A DNA stretch of 64,000 nucleotides from positions 6,138,001-6,202,000 of the forward strand of contig NZ_AP025739.1 of the NCBI RefSeq assembly GCF_003574315.2, written 5' to 3'. The position numbers and the translations under genes were made by a program. Origin of the DNA: Capsulimonas corticalis. Its GTDB lineage: Bacteria; Armatimonadota; Armatimonadia; Armatimonadales; Capsulimonadaceae. The notes beneath the pieces are model-generated. The model was not told where the DNA came from. It saw nothing but the letters and a program-made list of their open reading frames with translations, and made no database searches. Every line of letters begins with the position of its first letter. Position 1 is the stretch's first letter. Positions 33,474 through 43,872 of this stretch are shown in pieces.

Positions 33474-34586
33474 TTAAATCTTCCACTCCCCATTCTCATG
33501 GATCACCACGCCGTCGGCGTAAATCGCTCCCCCACCCGCGTCAGGACGCATATCGCAGACCATATCCCAGTGGACCGCTGAGGAGTTGACGCCGCCCGTC
33601 TCTGGATAGGCGTTTCCTAGCGCCAGATGGAACGTGCCGCCGATCTTCTCGTCATAGAGAGTATTGCGCGTGTAGCGCCTCACGCCGTAGTTGTTGCCGA
33701 TCGCCACCTCGCCCAGCGAGCGGGCGCCGGGATCGGTTTCCAGCATTTCCTCTAAGAACTCCAGGCCGCTGGACGCTTCGGCGCTGACCACACGTCCATT
33801 CTCAAAGGTCAACTGGATATCGTGGACTTCGTGGCCCAAATGCGCCGTCGGGAATGTGTAGCGCACCCGGCCATTGACGGAGTTTTCGATGGGGCCGCTA
33901 AAGACTTCGCCGCTGGGAAAGTTGCGATGACCGTCTGAATTGATCCAGAGACGGCCTTCGACGGACATGGTGATATCCGTGTCGGCGGCGACGAAGCGCA
34001 GGGTCTTCACCTGGTTGAGATAGTCGACGTAGTGCTGCTGTTTGCGTGAGAACTCGCGCCAGGCTTCGGCGGGATCGTCCTGGTCCAGGAACATCGCGGA
34101 CATCACGAACTCTTCATACGCCGCCAGCGACAAGCCCGCGTTCTGCGCGGCCGCCGGCGTGGGGAAGAGGGTCAGGACCCAATCGGCCTTCTCCGTCGCC
34201 GTGCGCTGAAACAAAGACTTGCGGATGATGCTGTTCGCCTTTTGCGCCTTCGCCTGCTTGGCGGGATCGACGCCGGAAAGGCCCGCCGTGTTAGTTGGCG
34301 CCATGATCGCGCACATCGCGTCGATCGTCTCGTACTCAAACTTACGGATCGGAGAAACATACTCCAACTGCTCGTCGCTGGCCGTCGTCAAAAAGACTTC
34401 GTCCAGGCCATCCAGCAGGACCTGAAGATGCGGATGCGCGCCGAGTCGGATCGCCGACGCGTACACTTCGCGCGCCAGCGGGACGCCGGCTTCATCCACA
34501 CGAATCAAGAGCTGCTGGCCCGCCTTGAGGCTCAGGCTGTACTGGGTCATCGTATTGGCCCATTTCGTCAAACGAGGATCGTGCAT
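33474..34586 (-). CDS. M29-family aminopeptidase
   Basis: The protein has 370 residues from the ATG at 34586. It resembles the thermophilic AmpS/AP II family of dinuclear metal aminopeptidases: the N-terminal LTKWANTMTQYSL and AGQQLLIRVDE, NFPSGEVFSGPIE, LGEVAIGNNYG, the metal-site His in GGTFHLALGNAYPETGG and the HWD triad residues in SSAVHWDMVCDMR. Glu, His and Asp ligands of the family therefore appear in order. There is no signal peptide, so it should be cytosolic. The neighbouring genes are unrelated. Confidence 0.9.
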   Translation of the reverse strand: MHDPRLTKWANTMTQYSLSLKAGQQLLIRVDEAGVPLAREVYASAIRLGAHPHLQVLLDGLDEVFLTTASDEQLEYVSPIRKFEYETIDAMCAIMAPTNTAGLSGVDPAKQAKAQKANSIIRKSLFQRTATEKADWVLTLFPTPAAAQNAGLSLAAYEEFVMSAMFLDQDDPAEAWREFSRKQQHYVDYLNQVKTLRFVAADTDITMSVEGRLWINSDGHRNFPSGEVFSGPIENSVNGRVRYTFPTAHLGHEVHDIQLTFENGRVVSAEASSGLEFLEEMLETDPGARSLGEVAIGNNYGVRRYTRNTLYDEKIGGTFHLALGNAYPETGGVNSSAVHWDMVCDMRPDAGGGAIYADGVVIHENGEWKI

Positions 34587-34635
34587 GGTTTCTCCTGGAA
34601 TCTAATCATCATTGCGGCGGCATCTCGGGCCAGTA

Positions 34636-34779
34636 CCCCGGTTATGAAACCCGGGTCTGGGAGGGCTTCGCCCTAACCGTCCGTGCCGGACGGAGGAATA
34701 TATGTTGTCGATTGCCAGCATTTGCGTCCGGCACGGACGGTTAGCCGAAGGCTCCCAGACCCGGGTTTCATAACCGGGG
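34636..34779. repeat. 144-base near-perfect palindromic element
   Basis: The outer arms (34636-34663 and 34752-34779, 28 bases) are exact reverse complements and include CCGGTTATGAAACC. The inner 19-base arms (34674-34692 and 34725-34743, containing CCGTCCGTGCCGGACG) are also exact. The two 8-10 base spacers between arms differ. The 32-base centre is unpaired. It is close to the size and shape of a miniature inverted-repeat element. No second copy lies in the window. Confidence 0.75.
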
Positions 34780-34843
34780 CGCCCTGGTTTCACGCCTAAC
34801 GCCACTGCATCTTATACCCAACGCGTCATAACGTCGTCAAAAC

Positions 34844-34882
34844 AAAAAAAGCCCTCTTCCCACGTGAGTAGGAAGAGGGCTG
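34844..34882 (-). terminator. Terminator after atpA
   Basis: GCCCTCTTCC pairs perfectly with GGAAGAGGGC around CACGTGAGTA. Read on the minus strand it follows the atpA stop and is succeeded by TTTTTTTG. Confidence 0.9.
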
Positions 34883-34896
34883 GGCGTCACGTTAAG

Positions 34897-36411
<1,515 letters not shown>

Positions 36412-36972
36412 TTAAATAGCTCCTCCCTGTGTGCGGGACCCAAGCAAATGCGCTTCCAGGTTGTCCAGGCGGCCACGGACGCTTCCGTCGATGACCGTGT
36501 CCCCAATGCGCACGACGACGCCGCCCAGAATGGCGGGGTCGATGTGCGTGGTCAATAGTACGGTTTTTCCGGTCAGCGCGCGCAGACTCGCGACCAGACG
36601 ATCCGTCTGATCGGCGGTCAGCGCCACCGCCGTGGCCGCGCTCGCCTCCACTGTGTTGTGGAACTCGGCCAGCAATTCGCGGAAATCACGGATCGTCTCG
36701 CCGACAAGCTCCTCGCGTCCCTTGCGGATTAGCAGCTGGAGGAAGCTGAGCGTGGTCGCCGTAACACGGTCCCCAAATGCATCGCTCGCCACCTTCGATT
36801 TCTGCTCATCCGAGACTAACGGCTGAAGCAGGACCGCGCGCAGATAAGGCACTTCCGCGAGGAAGCGCTCGATCAGCGTCAGATCCTCCGCGACGGAATC
36901 GAGGATTCCGTCGCGCTGGGCCACGCTGAACAGCGCCGCTGCGTATCGCTTTGCGACTCGAGTGTCTTTCAT
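36412..36972 (-). CDS. atpH: F1F0 ATP synthase subunit delta
   Basis: The protein has 186 residues. The pattern is that of the delta/OSCP stalk subunit: VAKRYAAALFSVAQ at the N-terminus, FLQLLIRKGREELV in the middle and a C-terminal DPAILGGVVVRIGDTVIDGSVRGRLDNL. Its start overlaps the stop of atpF (TAATG), and it is followed directly by atpA. Confidence 0.95.
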   Translation of the reverse strand: MKDTRVAKRYAAALFSVAQRDGILDSVAEDLTLIERFLAEVPYLRAVLLQPLVSDEQKSKVASDAFGDRVTATTLSFLQLLIRKGREELVGETIRDFRELLAEFHNTVEASAATAVALTADQTDRLVASLRALTGKTVLLTTHIDPAILGGVVVRIGDTVIDGSVRGRLDNLEAHLLGSRTQGGAI

Positions 36973-37547
36973 TAGGCGATGGTCCCCGTCCCAGCGCCGT
37001 CTCCAACGGAGTTGCCGCTGACGCCGCGTCCGCTCTCGATGACCGCGCCGGCGTTGACGCTGCCGATGAATCCATCGACAAGCGCGGTGTGGCGGGCGGG
37101 ATCGAGCGATTCGCCGATAACTTTTCCAGCGGCGGTGATCGCCAGAGTGACAATCTGCTGACGCATCTCCAGGAACGCCTTCTGCCGCTCACGCTCGCTG
37201 TCGCTGCGTCCCTTTTCGAGGATCGCGTCGGCTTGCTGATGGGCGTCGGCGACCAGATTGTCGCGCAGTGTCTGTGCTTCCTTGACCGCGGCCTGGATCT
37301 TCTCACGCGCTTCGGCTTCGATACCGGCGAGACGCTGCTCGTATTCGCCGCGAAGTCGATCCATGGCGGCGCGGTCGGCGTCCAGCTGATCGTAGGTTCC
37401 CTTGATGTCCGCCTGACGCTGGTCCAGGAAGGCGAAAACCTTCGTGAAGACCACTTTGTTCAGGAAAAACAGCAGTAACAGGAAACCCAGGATCTGCGTG
37501 ATGATCAGGCGCCAGTCGATTCCCAGCGCATGAATAATCTCGTTCAT
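36972..37547 (-). CDS. atpF: F1F0 ATP synthase subunit b
   Basis: The protein has 191 residues, about 25 longer than typical. Residues 10-30 form the membrane helix (LIITQILGFLLLLFFLNKVVF), followed by a long charged alpha-helix rich in Glu, Arg and Ala (about 45-150), the peripheral stalk. A C-terminal Gly/Ser/Thr tail (about 165-191) is unusual. The start overlaps none of the upstream gene; its stop overlaps atpH. Confidence 0.95.
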   Translation of the reverse strand: MNEIIHALGIDWRLIITQILGFLLLLFFLNKVVFTKVFAFLDQRQADIKGTYDQLDADRAAMDRLRGEYEQRLAGIEAEAREKIQAAVKEAQTLRDNLVADAHQQADAILEKGRSDSERERQKAFLEMRQQIVTLAITAAGKVIGESLDPARHTALVDGFIGSVNAGAVIESGRGVSGNSVGDGAGTGTIA

Positions 37548-37616
37548 AGTTGTCCTAAAGGCTCCACATTCGTCGCGAGGCCCATGGCCCGCGAAGCGTG
37601 GCCGGCGCCTCGGTAA

Positions 37617-37892
37617 TTAGTGACCCGCCAGAAGCTGGGTGACCTGCTCGGCGGTGGGGAACTTCGCCAGAAGGATAAAGAAGATAACGAACGCGTAGAT
37701 CGCCAGCGCTTCGATGATTCCGAGACAGATGAACATCGTGGTCTGAATGCGGCTGGCCGCTTCCGGCTGGCGGGCGATGCCCTGCAGCGCGGCGAACGAC
37801 GCCAGACCCTGACCGATACCCGCGCCAACAGCGGCGAGGGGAAGAGCGAGACCCGCGCCTAGCGCGAGAAGACCGAAGTAAATGGCTGCCAT
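37617..37892 (-). CDS. atpE: F1F0 ATP synthase subunit c
   Basis: The ATG at 37892 gives 91 residues, with AAAGGAG about 12 bases upstream; a longer frame to 38036 is not used. Two hydrophobic helices enclose a polar loop (GIARQPEAASRIQ). The ion-carrying carboxylate is Glu in IIEALAIYAFVIFF. It is followed by Ala, not by the Ser/Thr of Na+-binding c-rings, so proton coupling is favoured. Confidence 0.95.
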   Translation of the reverse strand: MAAIYFGLLALGAGLALPLAAVGAGIGQGLASFAALQGIARQPEAASRIQTTMFICLGIIEALAIYAFVIFFILLAKFPTAEQVTQLLAGH

Positions 37893-37962
37893 GTCGTAAC
37901 TGTGCTCCTTTAGCGTAAATACCGTGATTGTAACAGGTGAAAAATTCGAAAGTCGTTTTTGA

Positions 37963-38700
37963 CTACGCCGACGGAACGTAAGCGGCGTCCTGAACGCGAT
38001 TTTCCAGGCTTTCGTGGCCGTGACCGTGATCGTCATCGTGGCTGTGATCGGCCGTCGCGATGCCGATGTACGCCGACGACAGCAGTGTGAAGATGAACGC
38101 CTGCAGAACGCCGGTGAACAGCATCAGCAAATACACGAAGAACTGCGCCGGGATGTGCGTGGCGTTGACGACGCTCGCTACAACGTAGGCGATATAGTCC
38201 TCGCCGTAGATGTTTCCGTAGAGACGCATCGCCAGCGAAAGCGGCTGCGCGAGCGCTCCCACGATCTCGGTCAGCAGGAACAGCGGAATGAGCGGAATGA
38301 TCCCAGGTCCAAGGAAGTGCTTGAGATAGCCGCCAAATCCCTTGGTCCGGATGGACCAGTACTGCACGTAGAAGAAGACGATTACCGCCAGCCCCAGGTT
38401 GGTGCTGAGGTTCGCCGTCGGCGCGCGCAGCGGGGTCACGGACAGGAGATTACAGAACAGGATGTACATGAACAGGGTCATGACGAGCGGCACGTGGCGC
38501 TCGCCGCCCGGCCCCAGCAGTCCCATAAACAGGTTGCGCAGTCCATCGACGGCGACTTCCCAGATGTTCTGCAAGCGGCCCGGCACGCGCTGCGGGTTCT
38601 TAAACGCGGCCACGCCCAATCCGATCAGGATGGCGGCGACCATGACACCATAAATGACGCAGGTCCAAAGCTCCGGTTTTTCAAGCGGTTCTGTCGGCAT
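37963..38700 (-). CDS. atpB: F1F0 ATP synthase subunit a
   Basis: The protein has 245 residues with five or six transmembrane helices. The essential Arg is in LSLAMRLYGNIYGEDYI, opposite the c-ring Glu. Other markers are ERHVPLVMTLFMYILFCNLL and VLQAFIFTLLSSAYIGIA. The C-terminal tail is His/Asp-rich (DHSHDDDHGHGH) and unusual; it could bind metal. Confidence 0.95.
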   Translation of the reverse strand: MPTEPLEKPELWTCVIYGVMVAAILIGLGVAAFKNPQRVPGRLQNIWEVAVDGLRNLFMGLLGPGGERHVPLVMTLFMYILFCNLLSVTPLRAPTANLSTNLGLAVIVFFYVQYWSIRTKGFGGYLKHFLGPGIIPLIPLFLLTEIVGALAQPLSLAMRLYGNIYGEDYIAYVVASVVNATHIPAQFFVYLLMLFTGVLQAFIFTLLSSAYIGIATADHSHDDDHGHGHESLENRVQDAAYVPSA

Positions 38701-38784
38701 AATTGTGATATTCTCTTCGTGTGTTACTTCGTCGTAATTCTCAATGCAATGTCACTGAAAATCTCTATGGGATACTTTCAAAAC

Positions 38785-39297
38785 TTAAAGCGGCTTCGCG
38801 GCCCGCATCGCGCGGCTTGCGGCGATGATGATCGCCAGCTGCGTCATCGAAAACGCGCCGACAAACGCGAGCAGGAACGGCAGCAAGTGATCCTTCACGA
38901 ACTGGAAGATCGAGATCATCCCAATCGTCAGAAGCGCGTACTTCAGGATCAGCATGCCGGCCAGGCGCCAGAGCGCCGCGGTGCGGTTCTTCACGGGCGT
39001 CGATCCCGACCCGCCCCGACGCTCCGCTTCCATGCCGATCAGATACTCAGGCACGATCCGGCTGATCATATGCAGGGACCAGAAGACCGCGAACGCGACA
39101 ACCGTTCCGGCGATCGCGCCCAGCGCGGGCCAGTTCTGGCGGGTCGCAAGCAAGACGCCGATCAGGATCGCATCCAGCGTCACCGCCGTCTGGGACAAGC
39201 TGCGAAATGGCGGAAGCTGAAACGCTTCCGGCTCGGCGGGAGCAGCCTTTTTCTCCTGGGAACCTTTTGCGTCGTCCGGTCGCTGTTGTAATATCAT
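38785..39297 (-). CDS. atpI: ATP synthase operon membrane protein (AtpI-like)
   Basis: The protein has 170 residues with four hydrophobic helices and a basic loop near residues 90-105, consistent with AtpI-like proteins that assist c-ring assembly or ion transport. Its start overlaps the preceding gene's stop (ATGA). The family call rests partly on position between atpZ and atpB, as AtpI sequences are poorly conserved. Confidence 0.75.
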   Translation of the reverse strand: MILQQRPDDAKGSQEKKAAPAEPEAFQLPPFRSLSQTAVTLDAILIGVLLATRQNWPALGAIAGTVVAFAVFWSLHMISRIVPEYLIGMEAERRGGSGSTPVKNRTAALWRLAGMLILKYALLTIGMISIFQFVKDHLLPFLLAFVGAFSMTQLAIIIAASRAMRAAKPL

Positions 39298-39737
39298 GAT
39301 GTTTTGCCGCCCGGGCGGTTCCCTCGGTTACCATTGGCCGCGGTGAGAAGCCGGATCATATTCGCAAATCCGCCGACGACTCCCAGCAGCAGACCGGCGA
39401 TGGTAAACCATGGAACGCCGGAGTGATTGAACCGATGGTCCAGCCACTGGCCAAGCACGATAAAAATTCCGACGGTGATCGCCAGCGTCAGCGCCGCCGT
39501 GATGGCGACGCCATATCCCTGGACACCCTGCGCCAAAAGGCGGTCGTCACGCGGCCCGCTTGCCCCGCCGGCGCTGCTTTGCGCGGACTGGGATGCGCGA
39601 TGACTCGCGGGCGTTCCCTTACCTAAGCTGGGGCGATTGAAGGTGATTTCCGGAGGGGCGGGAAGAACTCCGAACGACGGCAGTTCAATCGATTCGTCGT
39701 CCTTGCCGGTCTCTGATGTCGGATCGTCTTCGCCCAT
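39294..39737 (-). CDS. atpZ: ATP synthase operon membrane protein (AtpZ/AtpQ-like)
   Basis: The ATG at 39737, with GAGGGGGG upstream, gives 147 residues. The first 70 are polar and Pro/Ser-rich; two membrane helices follow (YGVAITAALTLAITVGIFIVL and WFTIAGLLLGVVGGFANMIRLL). The GQWLDHRF loop and AxxLGxxxGF pattern resemble AtpZ. It is the first gene of the operon behind the promoter at 39784. Confidence 0.78.
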   Translation of the reverse strand: MGEDDPTSETGKDDESIELPSFGVLPAPPEITFNRPSLGKGTPASHRASQSAQSSAGGASGPRDDRLLAQGVQGYGVAITAALTLAITVGIFIVLGQWLDHRFNHSGVPWFTIAGLLLGVVGGFANMIRLLTAANGNRGNRPGGKTS

Positions 39738-39783
39738 GATAGCCCCCCTCAACGCGGGCCGTTTACACCAATTTCCGCGCATT

Positions 39784-39813
39784 AGTATATCACAGCGGGA
39801 CCTCGTGAGTCAA
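39784..39813 (-). promoter_or_regulatory. Promoter of the ATP synthase operon
   Basis: On the minus strand TTGACT (39813-39808) and TATACT (39789-39784) are 18 bases apart, about 45 bases before atpZ. Confidence 0.75.
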
Positions 39814-39981
39814 TACATTGCGCATTTTTTCACGAATTGACAAAATATAATTGGATTATTCCGGAACTTTGATGGAACAAATACCGCTGTATAATACTCA
39901 AAACGCATGAGAGAACGGCGCTTTACCCAATTTTGAACAGTTCAAAACCAAGCATTACCGAGCGCCAATGATGGAGCCGAC

Positions 39982-42900
39982 TTGAGCACACACGATCCGC
40001 AGCAAAAACCGATCTTTTACGACGAATCGCAGCGACGCGGCGGCGTACTTTCCTTCATGATGTACGCTCTGGCGATGTTCTGCATCGTCGGCGCCGCCGT
40101 CTTTTTGATCAGCATCGCGGGTAATCCCGTGATGACCGCCTCGCCCATCGGCGGCTCGCCGACGCGCGGGCCGCACGGACTGGTCAACATGCGCCTGGCG
40201 CCCCGCCCCGCCCTTCCCGATGTCAAGCAGCCCGCCGACTTGCGAAACAAGGTCCTGCGGACGGTGCTTCGCGGCGATAACGAAGTCCAGGAAACGCAGA
40301 AGCGTCTCAGCGCGACGATCCGCCGCGAGCGCGCCGTCACGCCGATCCCGCCGGCGGCGATCGCCCCCGGGCATATTCAGGGGCCGGTGCGCGCGGCGTT
40401 CTACGTCAACTTTGAAAAGAACAGCATCGACTCACTGCGCGAGCACATCGACCAGACGACGCACTTGATGCCGGTCTGGGTCGAGATCAATCCCCAGGGC
40501 TCGGATATCAAAATCACGCGCGATATCTCGACGCGCTCCGGCGGCTCGCAGGTCACGCTGGGCGAAACCTACGACGACGAGGCGATCCGTCTGGCGCGCA
40601 CCCACGGCGTCCCGATCATCCCCGTCGTCCAGAACGCCACCGAAGGCGAGTTCCACGGTGAATGGGTGCACGCGCTGGTCAACGATCCGCACAAGCGGGC
40701 GGCGATGATCGAGAAGCTGCGCGCCTTTATTGTGAAAAACGGCTACCAGGGCGTCAACATCGACTTCGAAACCGACAGCGCGGACGACGCGGATGGCCTG
40801 ACAGCCTTCATGACGGAGCTTGGCGCGGTCTTCCATCCGCTCGGCCTCCTCGTCACGCAGGATATCCAGACCGACAGCGCCACCTACGATCTGCCGACGC
40901 TCGGCAAGTGCTGCGACTTCATCATCCCGATGATCTACGACGAGCATGGAGACGGCACGCACGACGGCCCGGTGGCGTCGTGGGACTGGTTCCAGACCGA
41001 ACTGGACGATGTCTTGGCGGAAGTCCCCGCCGACAAGGTCGTGCTGGGGATCGCCAACTACGGCTACGATTGGTCCGCCGGCAGCACCTCCCCGGATGAC
41101 GTCACATTTGAGCAGGCCTGCCAGACCGCCAAAGACTCCATGGACGGCGAAGACGGCGTGATCAAGATCGATCGCGGCACGCTCAGCCCTTACTTCACCT
41201 ATTACGACGATTCCAACGGTCAGGGCGACAAAGAGATCGCGCATAAAGTCTGGCTGGAGGACGCCGCGAGCGCATACAACAAGCTGATCGCCGGCGAGCA
41301 CCACCATCTGCTCGGAGCGGCCCTCTGGCGACTGGGCTCCGAGGATCCCAGCCTGTGGCGCTACTTCAACCACGACCACCCGAATATTGAAAAGAACTTC
41401 GATCTGCATGCGCTCACCGATGTCACCTACAACTACTTCGGCACCAGCTTTATCGGCCAGGGCGACGTGCTTTATGTCAAGCAGGCTCCGACCAAAGGCA
41501 AGCGCAACCTCACGGTCGATCCCAAAACCAAGCTGATCGTTGGCGAGACCTTCAGCAGCTACCCCTCCCAGTACGTCATCCAGCGAACGGGAAAAGTCGA
41601 CCAGCAGAACGGCGCCAACAAAGACACCGTGGCGCTCACGTTCGACGACGGCCCGGATCCGCGCTGGACGCCGCAGATCCTCACGATCCTGCACAAGTAT
41701 CATGTCCCGGCGACATTCTTCGTCGTCGGCGAGAACGCCCAGGCCAATCCCGGCCTGCTGACCCGCGAGTGGAACGAGGGCATGGAGATCGGCAACCACT
41801 CGTTCACGCACCCAGAGATCGATCAGATCTCGTCGCCGCGCATCAAGCTGGAGCTGGACGCCACGCAGCGCGTGATCGAAGCGCTGACGGGCCATATGAC
41901 CACCCTCTTCCGCGCTCCCAACCGCGCCGACTCCGAGCCGAGTACGCCCGCCGACTTCGACCCGATCCTACAGGCGCACAAGCTGGGCTATGTCTTTATC
42001 GGAGAGCAGGTCGACCCGACCGACTGGAAGCCGGGCATCAAAGCCGACCAGATCGTCTCGTTCGTGTTAAACCACGCGCATGAAGGCAACTGCGTCCTGC
42101 TGCACGACGCCGGCGGCGATACGCGCGCCGAGACGATTAAGGCGCTGCCCCGGATCATTGAGGGCCTGCAAAAGCAGGGCTTCCATTTCGTCACGGTCTC
42201 CAATATCATGGGTCGGACACGCGATCAGGTCTTCCCGGCCATCTCGCCCCGGCAGCGTGTGACGGCGGCGATCAACCGCGCGTTTATCTACGGAACCTAC
42301 GTGGTCGGCACCGTGCTCACCGGCCTGTTCCTGCTGGCGATCTTCCTCGGCATCGCCCGGATCGCGATCATGGGCGTGCTGGCGACCATCCAGGCGCGCA
42401 AAGAAAAAGCGCGCGCCTTCGAGCCCGACTTCCTGCCGTCGGTCAGCGTCATCATCGCCGCTTACAACGAAGCGAAGGTCGTCAACAAAACGATCGCGAC
42501 GCTGTTGGCGAGCCACTATCCGCGCCTGGACATCCTGGTCGTGGACGACGGCTCCCGCGATGGCACCGCCGATGTCGTCCGCGCCAAGTACGGGCAAAGC
42601 ATGCAGGTGCAGGTCATCTCGAAGCCCAACGGCGGCAAGGCCTCCGCGCTGAACCTCGGCATTCAAAAGTGCTCCGGTGAGATCATCGTCGCACTCGACG
42701 CCGATACGGTCTTCACGCCGGACACGATCGGGAATCTGGTGCGCCACTTCGCCGACTCGCAGATCGGCGCCGTGTCCGGCAATGTCAAAGTCGGCAATCG
42801 CAAGAACGCCTGGACGATCTGGCAGGCCGTGGAGTATATCACAAGCCAGAACTTCGACCGGCGCGCCTTCGACTTGCTGAACTGCATCACGGTCGTCCCC

Positions 42901-43593
42901 GGCGCCGTCGGCGCCTGGCGGCGCGACGCCGTGGTGCTCGCGGGTATGTACTCCTCGCAGACTCTCGCCGAGGATACGGACCTGACTCTGAAAGTCCGCA
43001 AGCTCGGATATAAGATCGTCACCGACAACGACGCCCTCGCCTACACCGAGGCGCCGGACGGATGGCGGGATCTCATCAAACAGCGCTACCGCTGGGCCTT
43101 CGGCACGCTCCAGTGCCTCTGGAAGCACCGGGACGCGCTCGGCAACAAGCGCTACGGCGCGCTGGGCACCGTCGCGATGCCGTCGCTCTGGCTCTACCAG
43201 ATCGTGTTCCAGGCCATCGCGCCGCTGGTGGATATCGGCATTCTCTGGGCGATGTTCACGCAGTTCATCATCAAGCCGACCACGGATCACACGAGCCTGT
43301 TCATGCTGCTCGGCTACTGGGCCGTCTTCTCCACGGTCGAAATGGCCGGCGCCGCCCTCGCCTTCCACCTGGACCGCGAAGACAAGCGCCTGATCGCCTG
43401 GCTCCCGTTGCAGCGCTTCGCGTATCGCCAGTTGATGTACGTCGTCATCCTCAAATCCCTGCGCTCCGCGCTGTTCGGCCGGCGGGTTGGCTGGGGCAAA
43501 TTGGAGCGCAAAGGAACGGTCACCACGCCCAAAGGCAGAGACACGCTGCTCGGCGGAGGATCCGAACAAGCGTCTCCGGAGGTTCGATCGTAA
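39982..43593 (+). CDS. GH18 - polysaccharide deacetylase - GT2 fusion protein
   Basis: The protein has 1203 residues; the start is TTG 39982 with GGAG 6 bases upstream. An N-terminal membrane helix (about 25-46) is followed by a GH18-like TIM barrel (about 130-495) with GVNIDFE (Asp261, Glu263) and PMIYDEHGD. A NodB/CE4 deacetylase (about 548-740) has TFDDGPD (Asp555, Asp556) and His606-x3-His610. A second membrane helix (about 770-800) leads to a family-2 glycosyltransferase (about 819-1050) with VVDDGSRDG, DADT, EDTD (997-1000) and QRYRW (1034-1038), then several C-terminal helices. The GT2 should polymerise an N-acetylglucosamine-type sugar and the outer domains trim or deacetylate it. This resembles poly-N-acetylglucosamine systems in one chain; the polymer is unproven. 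Confidence 0.9.
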   Translation: MSTHDPQQKPIFYDESQRRGGVLSFMMYALAMFCIVGAAVFLISIAGNPVMTASPIGGSPTRGPHGLVNMRLAPRPALPDVKQPADLRNKVLRTVLRGDNEVQETQKRLSATIRRERAVTPIPPAAIAPGHIQGPVRAAFYVNFEKNSIDSLREHIDQTTHLMPVWVEINPQGSDIKITRDISTRSGGSQVTLGETYDDEAIRLARTHGVPIIPVVQNATEGEFHGEWVHALVNDPHKRAAMIEKLRAFIVKNGYQGVNIDFETDSADDADGLTAFMTELGAVFHPLGLLVTQDIQTDSATYDLPTLGKCCDFIIPMIYDEHGDGTHDGPVASWDWFQTELDDVLAEVPADKVVLGIANYGYDWSAGSTSPDDVTFEQACQTAKDSMDGEDGVIKIDRGTLSPYFTYYDDSNGQGDKEIAHKVWLEDAASAYNKLIAGEHHHLLGAALWRLGSEDPSLWRYFNHDHPNIEKNFDLHALTDVTYNYFGTSFIGQGDVLYVKQAPTKGKRNLTVDPKTKLIVGETFSSYPSQYVIQRTGKVDQQNGANKDTVALTFDDGPDPRWTPQILTILHKYHVPATFFVVGENAQANPGLLTREWNEGMEIGNHSFTHPEIDQISSPRIKLELDATQRVIEALTGHMTTLFRAPNRADSEPSTPADFDPILQAHKLGYVFIGEQVDPTDWKPGIKADQIVSFVLNHAHEGNCVLLHDAGGDTRAETIKALPRIIEGLQKQGFHFVTVSNIMGRTRDQVFPAISPRQRVTAAINRAFIYGTYVVGTVLTGLFLLAIFLGIARIAIMGVLATIQARKEKARAFEPDFLPSVSVIIAAYNEAKVVNKTIATLLASHYPRLDILVVDDGSRDGTADVVRAKYGQSMQVQVISKPNGGKASALNLGIQKCSGEIIVALDADTVFTPDTIGNLVRHFADSQIGAVSGNVKVGNRKNAWTIWQAVEYITSQNFDRRAFDLLNCITVVPGAVGAWRRDAVVLAGMYSSQTLAEDTDLTLKVRKLGYKIVTDNDALAYTEAPDGWRDLIKQRYRWAFGTLQCLWKHRDALGNKRYGALGTVAMPSLWLYQIVFQAIAPLVDIGILWAMFTQFIIKPTTDHTSLFMLLGYWAVFSTVEMAGAALAFHLDREDKRLIAWLPLQRFAYRQLMYVVILKSLRSALFGRRVGWGKLERKGTVTTPKGRDTLLGGGSEQASPEVRS

Positions 43594-43598
43594 CGGGA

Positions 43599-43757
43599 GG
43601 CCCTCCCCCCCTGCCCCCTCTCCCAACTCTGGGAGAGGGGGAGTCCGAGTTAAGATGCCCGCCCACTGGGGAGTAGAGCATATTCTCGTATCCGTGACAA
43701 ACTCTTCGCTTGCTCCCCTCTGCCAGAATTGGGAGAGGGGCCGGGGGTGAGGGCCTC
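43599..43757. repeat. Palindromic REP/MITE-like repeat, copy 2
   Basis: The arms GGCCCTCCCCCC...CTCTCCCAACTCTGGGAG and CTGCCAGAATTGGGAGAG...GGTGAGGGCCTCC match copy 1 at 31114-31250. GGAGTCCGAGT follows the left arm, and its complement precedes the right arm of copy 1. The element begins 5 bases after a stop codon, as copy 1 does. Confidence 0.78.
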
Positions 43758-43816
43758 CCCTTGCTCCCTCGCCGCAATTCTTCCGCCGGAACGCCTGAAT
43801 ATTCCCTTCCACACGG

Positions 43817-43866
43817 TACAATAATAGGCAAATCGCAGTCACTCCCGTCAGCGGAGGCGATTTGCC
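43817..43866 (+). promoter_or_regulatory. Promoter element and 5' hairpin before the JAMM gene
   Basis: A TACAAT box (43817-43822) is followed by GGCAAATCGC (43827-43836) and GCGATTTGCC (43857-43866), exact inverted repeats. The Shine-Dalgarno GGAGG lies inside the loop, 15 bases before the start. The hairpin could affect translation or be an operator. Confidence 0.45.
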
Positions 43867-43872
43867 AACGCC

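Noticed and set aside
34636-34779. Palindrome considered as an insertion sequence or attachment site
   Set aside because: No transposase or integrase frame is present, and no target duplication could be shown.
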